From contig JAOQAG010000007.1 of assembly GCA_025963715.1 (NCBI GenBank), forward strand, positions 91,874 through 155,873: a stretch of DNA of 64,000 nucleotides, given 5' to 3'. Position 1 is the stretch's first letter; each line of letters begins with the position of its first letter. The notes under the pieces were generated by a model. It saw nothing but the letters and a program-made list of their open reading frames with translations. It was not told the DNA's origin and did not search any database. This DNA is from Bacteroidota bacterium (GTDB lineage Bacteria > Bacteroidota > Bacteroidia > 2-12-FULL-35-15). This document shows positions 33,233-41,677 of this stretch, one piece after another. Made by a program: the position numbers and the translations under genes.

Positions 33233-33799
33233 ATGCAAGGAAAACTCGTCATCTTTTCAGCACCATCCGGCGCAGGTAAAACAACCATCGTGCAACACCT
33301 GCTAAAAGTATTTCCCGATCTGGAATTCTCCATTTCTGCATGTAGCAGGGAGATCCGCAGGGGCGAAACATTTGGTGTCGACTATTATTTTTTATCCATC
33401 GAAGAGTTCAAAGAAAAAATTGCGAACAACGAATTCGTTGAATGGGAAGAAGTATACACCGATAATTTTTACGGAACATTACGCTCCGAGATCGAACGCA
33501 TCTGGCGCAAAGGAAATCACATTATTTTTGATATGGATGTAGTAGGAGGTTTGAATTTAAAAAAACAATTCGGCGATCAGGCACTGGCTATTTTTGTAAT
33601 GCCGCCCAGCATCGATCACCTCGAAAGCCGTTTAAAAATGCGCGAAACAGAAACCCCCGAAAGCATTGCACGCAGGATCGGCAAAGCAGAAAAAGAACTG
33701 GAAACCGCCAGTCAGTTCGATAAAATTATCCTCAATGATAATCTCGAACGCGCACTGGAAGAAGCTGAAAACATCGTCGGCGAATTTTTAAAATTGTAA
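33233..33799 (+). CDS. gmk: Guanylate kinase
   Basis: 188 residues. P-loop FSAPSGAGKTTIVQHLL (residues 8-24), GMP-binding SISACSREIRRGETFGVDYYFLS, EWEEVYTDNFYGT and the lid RRIGKAEKELETAS. It phosphorylates GMP to GDP. Standard length and all motifs present. Co-transcribed with yicC. Confidence 0.97.
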   Translation: MQGKLVIFSAPSGAGKTTIVQHLLKVFPDLEFSISACSREIRRGETFGVDYYFLSIEEFKEKIANNEFVEWEEVYTDNFYGTLRSEIERIWRKGNHIIFDMDVVGGLNLKKQFGDQALAIFVMPPSIDHLESRLKMRETETPESIARRIGKAEKELETASQFDKIILNDNLERALEEAENIVGEFLKL

Positions 33800-33827
33800 T
33801 TTTTTCGTTCTTATAAAATTGTATTTC

Positions 33828-33990
33828 AAACACAGTTACCCTGAGCTTGTCGAAGGGTTTTATTTTATACACAGAAATTTGCAAGCAGTACTTCACACAC
33901 AGCCCCCTCTCTTGCGGAGAGGTTTCACACAGCATTTGCCTGGCATACCAATGAACCAGTGAACGAATAAACCAGTGAACACATAGTATT
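33828..33990. repeat. ACACAG-punctuated repeat mosaic
   Basis: Between gmk and the ACMSD gene, unrelated palindromic modules are separated by ACACAG: a CCCTGAGCTTGTCGAAGGG module at 33839-33857, a CCCCTCTCTTGCGGAGAGG module near 33903, and ACCAGTGAACGAATAAACCA words. The ACCAGTGAAC words recur at 56080-56204. Confidence 0.68.
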
Positions 33991-34031
33991 ACACAGATTA
34001 GTATATTCGTACAAATTAGTATTTAGTAGAT
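33991..34031 (+). repeat. Shared leader block, copy 3 (upstream of ACMSD gene)
   Basis: ACACAGATTAGTATATTCGT then ACAAATTAGTATTTAGTAGAT, directly abutting the ATG at 34032. Confidence 0.78.
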
Positions 34032-35051
34032 ATGGCAAAGATCCTCACCATCGACATCCACACACACATTTTACCAGAGCACATTCCAGACTGGAAAGAA
34101 AGATTCGGCTATGGCGGTTTCATTCAGCTCGATCATCACAAACCCTGCTGTGCAAGAATGCTGCGAGACGACGGGAAATTTTTCCGCGAAATAGAAGACA
34201 ATTGCTGGAGCGCCGATCAGCGCATTACCGAATGCGATCACCATCATGTGGATGTGCAGGTGCTTTCCACCGTTCCCGTGATGTTTAGCTATTGGGCGAA
34301 ACCGCAGGATTGCCTCGATCTTTCCATGTTCCTCAACGATCACATTGCAGGCATTGTACAGCGTTTTCCAAAACGGTTCATCGGCTTGGGTACCATCCCA
34401 ATGCAGGCGCCCGAACTGGCGATCAAAGAATTGGAGCGTTGCAAAAAAATAGGATTGGCAGGCATCCAGATCGGTACCAACATCAACCAGGAAAATTTAA
34501 ATGAAGAAAAATATTTTCCCATTTTTAAAGCCTGTGAAGAGCTGGGAATGGCTGTGTTTATCCATCCTTGGGAAATGATGGGTGAACAGGAAATGCAGCG
34601 TTACTGGCTTCCATGGCTCGTAGGAATGCCTGCAGAAACAACCCGCGCCATTTGTTCCCTCATCTTTGGCGGTGTGTTCGAAAAACTACCCAACCTGCGT
34701 GTTGCATTTGCACACGGTGGCGGCTCTTTCCCTGCAACCGTAGGTCGTATAGAGCATGGCTTCAATTGCCGCCCCGACCTGGTTGCCCTCGATAATAACG
34801 TAAATCCACGCGAATATTTAGGAAAATTCTGGATCGATAGTTTAGTACACGATCCTACCATCCTCGATCTCGTAGTAGGAATGTTCGGTGCCAACCGCAT
34901 AGCGCTCGGCAGCGATTATCCATTTCCACTTGGCGAATTACAACCCGGCAAACTCATCAAAGAAATGCCCTACGAAAAAGATGTAAAAGATCTGTTGCTT
35001 CACGGTTCCGCTTTGGAATGGCTGAATCTAAAGAAAGAAGCATTTTTGTAA
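34032..35051 (+). CDS. Aminocarboxymuconate-semialdehyde decarboxylase (ACMSD)
   Basis: 339 residues of the amidohydrolase fold, very close in sequence to animal and bacterial ACMSD along its whole length. Examples are DIHTHILPEHIPDWKERFG (metal His10 and His12), VQVLSTVPVMFSYWAKPQD, FIHPWEMMG (His178), YWLPWLVGMPAETTRAICS, AHGGGSFPATVGRIEHGF and GSDYPFPLGELQPGKLI (metal Asp295). The enzyme removes CO2 from 2-amino-3-carboxymuconate semialdehyde in the kynurenine or 2-nitrobenzoate/anthranilate catabolic pathways. No other kynurenine gene is in the window. A monocistronic unit with a repeat-derived leader and a repeat-bounded 3' gap. Confidence 0.93.
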   Translation: MAKILTIDIHTHILPEHIPDWKERFGYGGFIQLDHHKPCCARMLRDDGKFFREIEDNCWSADQRITECDHHHVDVQVLSTVPVMFSYWAKPQDCLDLSMFLNDHIAGIVQRFPKRFIGLGTIPMQAPELAIKELERCKKIGLAGIQIGTNINQENLNEEKYFPIFKACEELGMAVFIHPWEMMGEQEMQRYWLPWLVGMPAETTRAICSLIFGGVFEKLPNLRVAFAHGGGSFPATVGRIEHGFNCRPDLVALDNNVNPREYLGKFWIDSLVHDPTILDLVVGMFGANRIALGSDYPFPLGELQPGKLIKEMPYEKDVKDLLLHGSALEWLNLKKEAFL

Positions 35052-35057
35052 GTACGG

Positions 35058-35451
35058 ATTAGTACGGATAGCGAACAGAAACGAAAAACGAATCTGTGTG
35101 TGTTCCTGTGTTTAATTTGCAGTGTAATTTTTATCTTATGCTGTCATCCCGCATTTATTGCGGGATCCCATAAATGTTTGCAGTATTTAAGCAACTCTAT
35201 AATCTCATTGGTTGCACCAACCATAAATTCATGTGACCAAGGCCAAATCAAACTAACAAGTATCTTATTTTTCTTCGCGTCTTCGTGCCTTCGTGGCAAA
35301 AAAATATCGCGCAAGCGATCCGCTAACCATTAAACGCCTCTTCTTTTTCTCTCTTTCTCTCAGTGCCTTAGTGGTAAAAAATGATCGCGCAAGCGATCCA
35401 CCCAGCAGCACCCAGATTCGTTTTTCGTTTCTGTTCGTTATCCGTACTAAT
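35058..35451. repeat. 394-bp element bounded by 39-bp inverted repeats
   Basis: Arm 35058-35096 (starting ATTAGTACGGATAGCGAACA) and arm 35413-35451 are complementary with one mismatch. The 395-bp gap between ACMSD and the next gene is this element. Inside are a short-core family B palindrome ATCCCGCA/TGCGGGAT (35146-35166), CTTCGTGCCTTCGTGGCAAA and CAGTGCCTTAGTGGTAAAA words, and two copies of ATCGCGCAAGCGATCC. The right arm covers the stop codon of the 35447 gene. No coding capacity. Confidence 0.82.
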
Positions 35452-37009
35452 GTACATGCGCGTTCGATGCCTCCGACGTCATAATAATCTTAAATTTCTT
35501 CTGCTTGATCTCCATAAAGCTCTTCTTCTCGATCTTGCTTTCCAGCCACGAGATCAGGTCAAACAAACTCAATGCATTCCGCTCCAGCGAACTCTCCGCC
35601 GTTAACTTTTCAATGCTCTCTTTCAATTCAATAAACGCATTGATGATCTCCGGCGATTTACGCGTCATTTTTTTGGTCTGACGCAGGAATAAAATGATCT
35701 GACTTTCAAATTTATGCAGCTGCTTGCGCTTTTGCAGCAGCTTATTAGTAGTACGTGCGCGGTATTCCAGCAGCTCGGTATTGCCTAATTCAAAATGACT
35801 GATCAAACTTAAAATATGCGCAAAACAATACAAATCGCTTCGGATATCAAAATCGTTATTATTCAGTAACTCATTGATGTGATTGTTCGCCTGTTTGTAA
35901 TCGCCCAAGCCGATGTAGATGTATGCAAATGCATAATGTTGCAATTGCTTTTCCTTTTTCATTGCTTTGGTCGGCGGCAATTGTTTGTACACAATATCCA
36001 GTCGTTCTGCAGCTTCCAGCGCTTCGTTAAATTGCCCGGCCGGAATAAAAACAAACAATTTTAAATTCTCCGCCATGATCTCGAACGAACGGTTTACCTG
36101 TCCGTACTTCAATACAAACGCATCCATCTTTTTGATCGTATCAAAAAGCGGTTTGTAACGCATCAGCGAAAGTTCGTTTACCGCTTTGTTCCGCAGCATT
36201 CCTAAATATGTTGCCGGTTTCAGCTCTATCATGTGAGGATTTTCCTCCATCAACCGCACATTCTCCTCCATCAGCTCATTCGCCTGCTTTTGCTCGTTGC
36301 TCACAAATAAAAAGTTCGCCTGCATCAGGTTGCGGTAAAACTTTGAATTAAAAGTAGAAGGCAGATTTTTATCATCATTCTTTGCCTGGTCGGCGATCAG
36401 CTGAAACTCAATTACATCCTCGTCATTTCGCGGCAGCCCTGTGTATAAAGCCTTTGCCCTTAATTTCTGATACAGGTGCTTATAGCCGATGATCGTTTTT
36501 TTCTTTTCATTATAATCATTCAGCTGCCCGAAATATTTATTTACCAGTTCCAGGTAATTCTGCGGCGTGGCTTCTTCCACCAAAAACATAATTTCCCAAT
36601 CTACGATCTCCTCCATAAAATCATACAGCTCATATTGTTCCGCTGTAGCTTTTGCTTTCACCAGCATTTTTTTCGCCATTCCCGGCAGGTTTTTATTGTG
36701 CAGGATCTCGATCTGGTTCAGTGTGCTGCGCAATTCCGATTTGGTAGTGGTATGGTAAGATTCAAGGCATTTAAGAATAAACCGGAACAAATAATTCTTC
36801 GTCACCGAAAAGTTGATCAGGGTTGTATCATTCTCAAACTGCCGGATGATCTCTTTTTCATCGTATTCCTTTTGTTTCTCGATCGCATCAAAAATTTTGA
36901 TGTACTTATTCTGGTCGCCCACCACGTGAACGGCTGAGTGCTTCTTAATATAGCCCTTCTCGTTCGAGGATAACGATTTAATAAGGTGATGTAAATCCTT
37001 TGATGACAT
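35447..37009 (-). CDS. Helical-repeat protein, Bacteroidota-specific, unknown
   Basis: 520 residues from the ATG at 37009 (MSSKDLHHLIKSLSSNEKGY). The upstream in-frame start at 37054 is rejected because the -7 element at 37052-37059 overlaps it. No signal peptide. The protein is rich in Lys, Glu, Asn and Leu, predicted almost all-helical, with TPR-like pairs such as FNEALEAAERLDIVYKQL and YAFAYIYIGLGDYKQANNH. A cytosolic scaffold is likely; I recognise no enzymatic motif. The C-terminal tail (residues about 505-520) is polar. The TAG stop lies in a repeat arm. Proteins of this length and start are found across the phylum, but I cannot name a function. Confidence 0.78.
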   Translation of the reverse strand: MSSKDLHHLIKSLSSNEKGYIKKHSAVHVVGDQNKYIKIFDAIEKQKEYDEKEIIRQFENDTTLINFSVTKNYLFRFILKCLESYHTTTKSELRSTLNQIEILHNKNLPGMAKKMLVKAKATAEQYELYDFMEEIVDWEIMFLVEEATPQNYLELVNKYFGQLNDYNEKKKTIIGYKHLYQKLRAKALYTGLPRNDEDVIEFQLIADQAKNDDKNLPSTFNSKFYRNLMQANFLFVSNEQKQANELMEENVRLMEENPHMIELKPATYLGMLRNKAVNELSLMRYKPLFDTIKKMDAFVLKYGQVNRSFEIMAENLKLFVFIPAGQFNEALEAAERLDIVYKQLPPTKAMKKEKQLQHYAFAYIYIGLGDYKQANNHINELLNNNDFDIRSDLYCFAHILSLISHFELGNTELLEYRARTTNKLLQKRKQLHKFESQIILFLRQTKKMTRKSPEIINAFIELKESIEKLTAESSLERNALSLFDLISWLESKIEKKSFMEIKQKKFKIIMTSEASNAHVH

Positions 37010-37051
37010 GTGTGAGAGATTTGTAGCTTTTTTGCAAAAAAATTGAGCACG

Positions 37052-37059
37052 CAAATATA
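37052..37059 (-). promoter_or_regulatory. -7 promoter element (TATATTTG) of the 35447 gene
   Basis: Exact TAnnTTTG on the - strand, 42 nt upstream of the ATG at 37009. Confidence 0.58.
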
Positions 37060-37289
37060 GAATACGGTATCCAAAAACCTAATTCTTCCAAATTATGACC
37101 CTAAATCAAAGAAAAGCTTCAATTCTGTTTTCTTTCTGAGTTTTTCTGAAAGCCTTGATTTTATTAATGGATCAAGTGGATGTCGGATAACCAACTCTTT
37201 CCTAAAGGTAATAAAAAAAATTAATTTTTTACGTCCGAAACCTAAATTTTTGATCTTCAAAACTTCAAAACCAAACTGTTAAAACAAAG

Positions 37290-37567
37290 TTAAAGCCCTG
37301 CTACAAATGATTTGTAGCATCTTTGAGACTATATTTACACACGTAACAGGGCGTTTCCGAAATCTTATTTTTTGAATTTTAAGGTTTGCAATCAGTTATT
37401 TTAGTTTACATATTTGTCTCAGCAAAATGCTCTTAATGGTTTATCTAAAAATCACATTCTGCTAAAAAGCTTGTTGTTGTGAAGGAGTAGCACAACAGTG
37501 TTTCATGTTTAGTTTTATCCAAAATAGATCCCGAAGTTGTGACAAGCTCTTCGGGATCGCTTTTTTT
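37290..37567 (+). ncRNA. Candidate structured small RNA or leader upstream of purF
   Basis: The 657-bp divergent gap (37010-37666) has no convincing open frame on + but contains a chain of stable hairpins: GCTACAAA/TTTGTAGC (37300-37307 with 37311-37318) nested in an outer GCCCTG/CAGGGC stem (37295-37300 with 37347-37352, mutually exclusive at one base), then TGTTGTG with CACAACA around the loop AAGGAGTAG, then an intrinsic terminator. The nearest upstream + strand gene ends 2 kb away, so this terminator needs its own transcript. Identity unknown; 6S RNA is one possibility I could not verify. Confidence 0.4.
37527..37567 (+). terminator. Strong intrinsic terminator, orphan
   Basis: 10-bp perfect stem GATCCCGAAG (37527-37536) / CTTCGGGATC (37549-37558), 12-nt loop, then GCTTTTTTT. 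It lies 100 nt upstream of purF with no + strand gene before it. Confidence 0.85.
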
Positions 37568-37630
37568 ACCTTAGACCACTATAATCCACTGTCTGTCTAA
37601 TTTGTACTTTTACTCTTGAAATAAAAACCG

Positions 37631-37638
37631 TAAATTTG
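37631..37638 (+). promoter_or_regulatory. -7 promoter element (TAAATTTG) of purF
   Basis: Exact TAnnTTTG 28 nt before the ATG at 37667 and downstream of the orphan terminator, with a T-rich stretch (TTTTACT) about 20 nt upstream as possible -33 region. Confidence 0.58.
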
Positions 37639-37666
37639 TATCTCGGTTCTAAAACCCCAAATTATC

Positions 37667-39568
37667 ATGAGCGATGCAATAAAACACGAGTGCGGAATAG
37701 CAGTTGTCCGTTTACTAAAACCTCTGGATTATTATATCAAAAAATACGGTACAGCCCTTTACGGGATCAATAAAATGTACCTGCTCATGGAAAAACAGCA
37801 CAACCGCGGACAAGATGGAGCCGGTATTGCCAATATAAAATTTGATGTAGCGCCCGGCACCCGTTACATCAGCCGCAACAGGGCAGTAGGCAGCGGCGCG
37901 ATCAAAGAAATTTTTGGAAAAATAAACGGCAAGTTCGAGGATCTTTATAAAAAAAATCCTGAACGCTTAAAAGATGCCGCATGGCTCAAAAAAAATGCAG
38001 CCTATACCGGCGAATTATTCCTGGGTCACTTACGTTACGCGACTTATGGCGGAAACTCCGTTGAAAATTGCCATCCCTTTTTACGTCAGAATAACTGGAT
38101 GACCCGCAACCTCGTTGTTGCCGGTAATTTTAACCTTACCAATGTAGATGAGCTGTTCGATCAGCTGGTGGAACTGGGTCAGCATCCGAAAGAAAAAGCC
38201 GATACCGTTACCGTAATGGAAAAGATCGGGCATTTCCTCGACGAAGAGAACGAACGTTTGTTCAAACAATTTAAAAAAGCCGGACACGATAATTCAGAAA
38301 TTTCCGGCCTCATCGCCGAAAGCCTGGATGTACAACGCATTTTAAAAGATGCAAGTAAAAAATGGGATGGCGGTTATGCCATGGCAGGTTTATTTGGCCA
38401 CGGTGATGCCTTTGTATTGCGCGATCCGAACGGCATCCGCCCGGTGTTTTATTACAGCGATGATGAAGTAGTAGTAGTCACTTCCGAGCGTCCTGTGATT
38501 CAAACGGCTTTTAATGTGCCTATCGGCGAAGTAAAAGAATTAACGCCCGGCAAAGCCCTCATCATTAAAAAAGATGGAACATTCGGTGAATACGAGATCA
38601 ACAAACAACAGGAAAAAACAGCCTGTTCCTTCGAACGCATTTATTTTTCCCGCGGCAGCGATGCCGATATTTACCGCGAACGCCAGAAACTGGGAAGCCA
38701 GCTGTGTCCTGCCGTTTTAAAATCAGTGGATTATGATCTGGAAAATACCGTGTTCTCCTATATTCCCAATACAGCGGAAGTTGCTTTTGGCGGATTTATT
38801 GAAGGATTGCACCATTATAACAATACCGTAAAACGCCACAAGATCCTGCAAATGGGAAGCAAAGTAAGCGACCCCGAATTAAGCAAGATCCTGTCCGTAC
38901 ATCCGCGCATCGAAAAGATCGCCATCAAGGATGCCAAGCTCCGGACCTTCATTACCAAAGATTCGCAGCGCGATGATATGGTGGCGCACGTATACGATAC
39001 CACTTATGGTTGCGTGCGCGAAGGAACCGATAACCTGGTGGTGCTCGATGATTCCATCGTTCGGGGAACCACGCTCAAACAAAGTATTTTACGCATCCTC
39101 GACCGCCTTGGACCCAAAAAAATTGTGATCGTTTCATCCGCTCCGCAGATCCGTTACCCGGATTGTTACGGAATTGATATGGCAAAACTCGGCGATTTTA
39201 TTGCTTTCCAGGCAGCCATTGCATTATTGAAAGATAATTTCAAGGATAATTTACTCGACGAACTGTACGAAAAAGCAAAAGCACAGGAAGATTTGCCGAA
39301 AGAACAGATCACCAACGTGGTAAAAGAAATTTACGAATTATTTACCGCCGACCAGATCTCCCAAAAAATTGCCGAATTGTTGCGTCCCGAAGAAATTCAT
39401 GCCGAAGTAGAGATCATTTACCAATCCATTGAAGGCTTGCACAACGCCATTCCGAACCATACCGGCGATTGGTATTTTACCGGCAATTACCCAACCCCCG
39501 GCGGAAATAAAGTGGTCAATAAATCCTTCATCAACTACATGGAAGGTAAAAATGTGCGCGCTTATTAG
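37667..39568 (+). CDS. purF: Amidophosphoribosyltransferase, long form
   Basis: 633 residues, longer than the usual 470-500. It makes phosphoribosylamine from PRPP and glutamine, the first step of purine synthesis. The Ntn-hydrolase glutaminase domain starts MSDAIKHECGIAVV, so Cys9 would be the nucleophile exposed after removing eight residues. Further marks are EKQHNRGQDGAGIA, GELFLGHLRYATYG, RDPNGIRPVFYY and the PRPP loop NLVVLDDSIVRGTT. Insertions (about 85-110 and 185-225) and a 100-residue C-terminal extension ending GGNKVVNKSFINYMEG explain the length; this long form is typical of Bacteroidota. Monocistronic. Confidence 0.92.
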   Translation: MSDAIKHECGIAVVRLLKPLDYYIKKYGTALYGINKMYLLMEKQHNRGQDGAGIANIKFDVAPGTRYISRNRAVGSGAIKEIFGKINGKFEDLYKKNPERLKDAAWLKKNAAYTGELFLGHLRYATYGGNSVENCHPFLRQNNWMTRNLVVAGNFNLTNVDELFDQLVELGQHPKEKADTVTVMEKIGHFLDEENERLFKQFKKAGHDNSEISGLIAESLDVQRILKDASKKWDGGYAMAGLFGHGDAFVLRDPNGIRPVFYYSDDEVVVVTSERPVIQTAFNVPIGEVKELTPGKALIIKKDGTFGEYEINKQQEKTACSFERIYFSRGSDADIYRERQKLGSQLCPAVLKSVDYDLENTVFSYIPNTAEVAFGGFIEGLHHYNNTVKRHKILQMGSKVSDPELSKILSVHPRIEKIAIKDAKLRTFITKDSQRDDMVAHVYDTTYGCVREGTDNLVVLDDSIVRGTTLKQSILRILDRLGPKKIVIVSSAPQIRYPDCYGIDMAKLGDFIAFQAAIALLKDNFKDNLLDELYEKAKAQEDLPKEQITNVVKEIYELFTADQISQKIAELLRPEEIHAEVEIIYQSIEGLHNAIPNHTGDWYFTGNYPTPGGNKVVNKSFINYMEGKNVRAY

Positions 39569-39634
39569 ATAAAAAACTTGACACGTTTGTTAAAAGTTGT
39601 TAAATTCGTTCTGGATAAATAAACCCACGTTCGA

Positions 39635-41464
39635 ATGAAAAAACAATTACTAACACTCATCATGTGCATCCCGTTTTTGGTAAAGTCCCAGACTTTCACC
39701 AATTCTACAGGTGGTGCAGTCCCCGACAACAACACGCAGGTATGCTTTCCCGTAACAGTTAGCGGCTTGCCAACAAGCATGGATACCACCTTCGGGATCA
39801 TACAGGTTTGTATCAATCTTAACCACACGTACGACAGTGATTTGAAGATCAGGCTTACCTCGCCCTCCGGCACTATTATTTTGCTGGCTAATAACAACGG
39901 CGGTAGCGGCGACAATTTTTCAAATACCTGCTTTGCTGCAAACGGAGCAAACGGTTCCATCAATACCGGTGCAGCTCCGTTCTTAGGAACCTTCTCGCCG
40001 TTCCAAACCATCAACGGATTTAACAATTCTCAAAACCCCAATGGCGTTTGGAATTTATGCGTTACCGATGAGGTACCGGCAGATGCAGGAACATTGTTCT
40101 CCTTCTCCGTTACCTTCGGTGCAAACCCACCGCGCGACACCACTTTTACAAGCGGCGGCGGAACAGGCCCCTGCGGCCTTTCCAACCCAATTGCCTGTCA
40201 TTGTCCGGATGGCACCACCAACTGCGACCTGCTGCCCGATATGACCGCATCCGCAGTGATCATCCAGGCGCAGCACACAGAAACTCCGGGATTATTAACA
40301 TTAAGCAACGCAACGCCTAACATTGGCTGGGGCCCGATGGAAATTCACGGTTCCAATTCCTGCTGGTGCGATACCGTTACCGTTCCATGCAGCACCTCCA
40401 TTTGTCCGGACGGCAGCTACCCGCGCCAAAAATTAAAACAAACCATTTATCACCGTAACGGATCCACCATCACATCCTATGATACGCTTACCAATGGAGA
40501 AATGAGCTACCATCCGTCGCACGGGCACATTCACGTGGATAACTGGGCCGAATTTACATTACGCACACCCACTTCCAACCCGGATGCAACCACCTGGCCG
40601 ATCGTTTCAACAGGATCAAAAATTTCCTTTTGTTTGATCAACCTTGGTGATTGTACCAGCGATTACGGCTATTGCCGCAACGGAAATTACGGAACCACTA
40701 TTACGCAAGCTGACATTCCCAATTCGGGCTTTGGTATGGTAAGCGGTTGCGGTACCGATCAGGGAATTTATGTGGGTAACCTCGATATTTACAGTGAAGG
40801 GCTTGCAGGCATGTCCATCGACCTTACCGGAGTATGTAACGGGAGTTATTACATTGTATCGATCACCGATCCGGATAATAACTTTTTAGAATCGGATGAA
40901 ACTAATAACTGGGCGGCAACACCAATCACCTTAACCCACCAGATCCCACCTCCGGTGGCCAGCTTTACCTATACCGGCGGCCCCAATGTGCAGTTTTACA
41001 ATCCGCCAAGCGTGGTGTACACATACCAATGGTATTTTGGCGATGGCGGAAATTCCACCAATCAAAATCCGCAGCATTTATATACTGCTAACGGCGTGTA
41101 CAATGTTACCTTAATAGTAAGCGGTAATTGCGGCAGCGACACCACCACCCAGATCATTTCTGTAACCACTGTAGGATTGGATGAATCGGTTGCAGCTACC
41201 CTGGGATATTCGGTTTATCCGAACCCGATCTCCGAAAGCACCACCGTAAGCTACTTTTTACCGGAAAAAACTGATGTGATATTTGAGCTGTATAATACTG
41301 TAGGGCAGAAGATTTATTCCTTAAAAAAGGGAACACAGGATAGCGGCCATTATGAATTTAATCTTAACACAAAAGACCTGAACCTCCAAAACGGGGTGTA
41401 CATCTTACAGTTAAAGACGGAAACAAAGACAGCAGCCGTTCGCATTGCACAGCTGAACAAATAG
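39635..41464 (+). CDS. T9SS-secreted lysyl-oxidase-like protein with P-domain and PKD
   Basis: 609 residues. After a signal (cleaved near SQT, residue 20) come: a proprotein-convertase P-domain (about 21-163; HTYDSDLKIRLTSPSG, NPNGVWNLCVTDEVPADAG); a Cys-rich lysyl-oxidase-like domain (about 198-435) with the copper-ligand pattern HxxHxHxH at His293, 296, 298 and 300 (SYHPSHGHIHVDNW) and the late GNLDIYSEGLAGMSIDLTGV ... YYIVSITDPDNNFLESDETN segment; a PKD domain (about 440-515, WYFGDGGNSTNQNPQH); and a T9SS type A sorting domain (VYPNPISESTTVSY to the end). Lysyl oxidases oxidise lysine side chains to aldehydes for cross-linking. Whether the quinone cofactor Lys/Tyr pair is conserved could not be judged. 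Confidence 0.85.
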   Translation: MKKQLLTLIMCIPFLVKSQTFTNSTGGAVPDNNTQVCFPVTVSGLPTSMDTTFGIIQVCINLNHTYDSDLKIRLTSPSGTIILLANNNGGSGDNFSNTCFAANGANGSINTGAAPFLGTFSPFQTINGFNNSQNPNGVWNLCVTDEVPADAGTLFSFSVTFGANPPRDTTFTSGGGTGPCGLSNPIACHCPDGTTNCDLLPDMTASAVIIQAQHTETPGLLTLSNATPNIGWGPMEIHGSNSCWCDTVTVPCSTSICPDGSYPRQKLKQTIYHRNGSTITSYDTLTNGEMSYHPSHGHIHVDNWAEFTLRTPTSNPDATTWPIVSTGSKISFCLINLGDCTSDYGYCRNGNYGTTITQADIPNSGFGMVSGCGTDQGIYVGNLDIYSEGLAGMSIDLTGVCNGSYYIVSITDPDNNFLESDETNNWAATPITLTHQIPPPVASFTYTGGPNVQFYNPPSVVYTYQWYFGDGGNSTNQNPQHLYTANGVYNVTLIVSGNCGSDTTTQIISVTTVGLDESVAATLGYSVYPNPISESTTVSYFLPEKTDVIFELYNTVGQKIYSLKKGTQDSGHYEFNLNTKDLNLQNGVYILQLKTETKTAAVRIAQLNK

Positions 41465-41484
41465 TTATTAACCAATGCATTGAG

Positions 41485-41517
41485 AAAGCCTTCCGTAAGA
41501 AACGGGAGGCTTTTTTT
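41485..41517 (+). terminator. Intrinsic terminator
   Basis: 12-bp stem with one G-T pair (AAAGCCTTCCGT at 41485-41496, ACGGGAGGCTTT at 41502-41513), AAGAA loop, continued by TTTT. Confidence 0.85.
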
Positions 41518-41677
41518 ATTTAAATCCGCGTGGGGGAATATAATCTACAATTATCGGGAGTTTATCGAATTGTTAGCTTTTTTACCTCATTTTTATTGAC
41601 TTATCATATAGAATGATTTAGATTTGCTGTCTGATTTTTTTAAAAAAGTAAGAATTTAAATATAACTATAAATAAAC

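Noticed and set aside
37527..37666. Purine riboswitch before purF
   Set aside because: No purine aptamer core (TATA ... ATATGG, CTAC bulge) was found; the terminator precedes a separate promoter.
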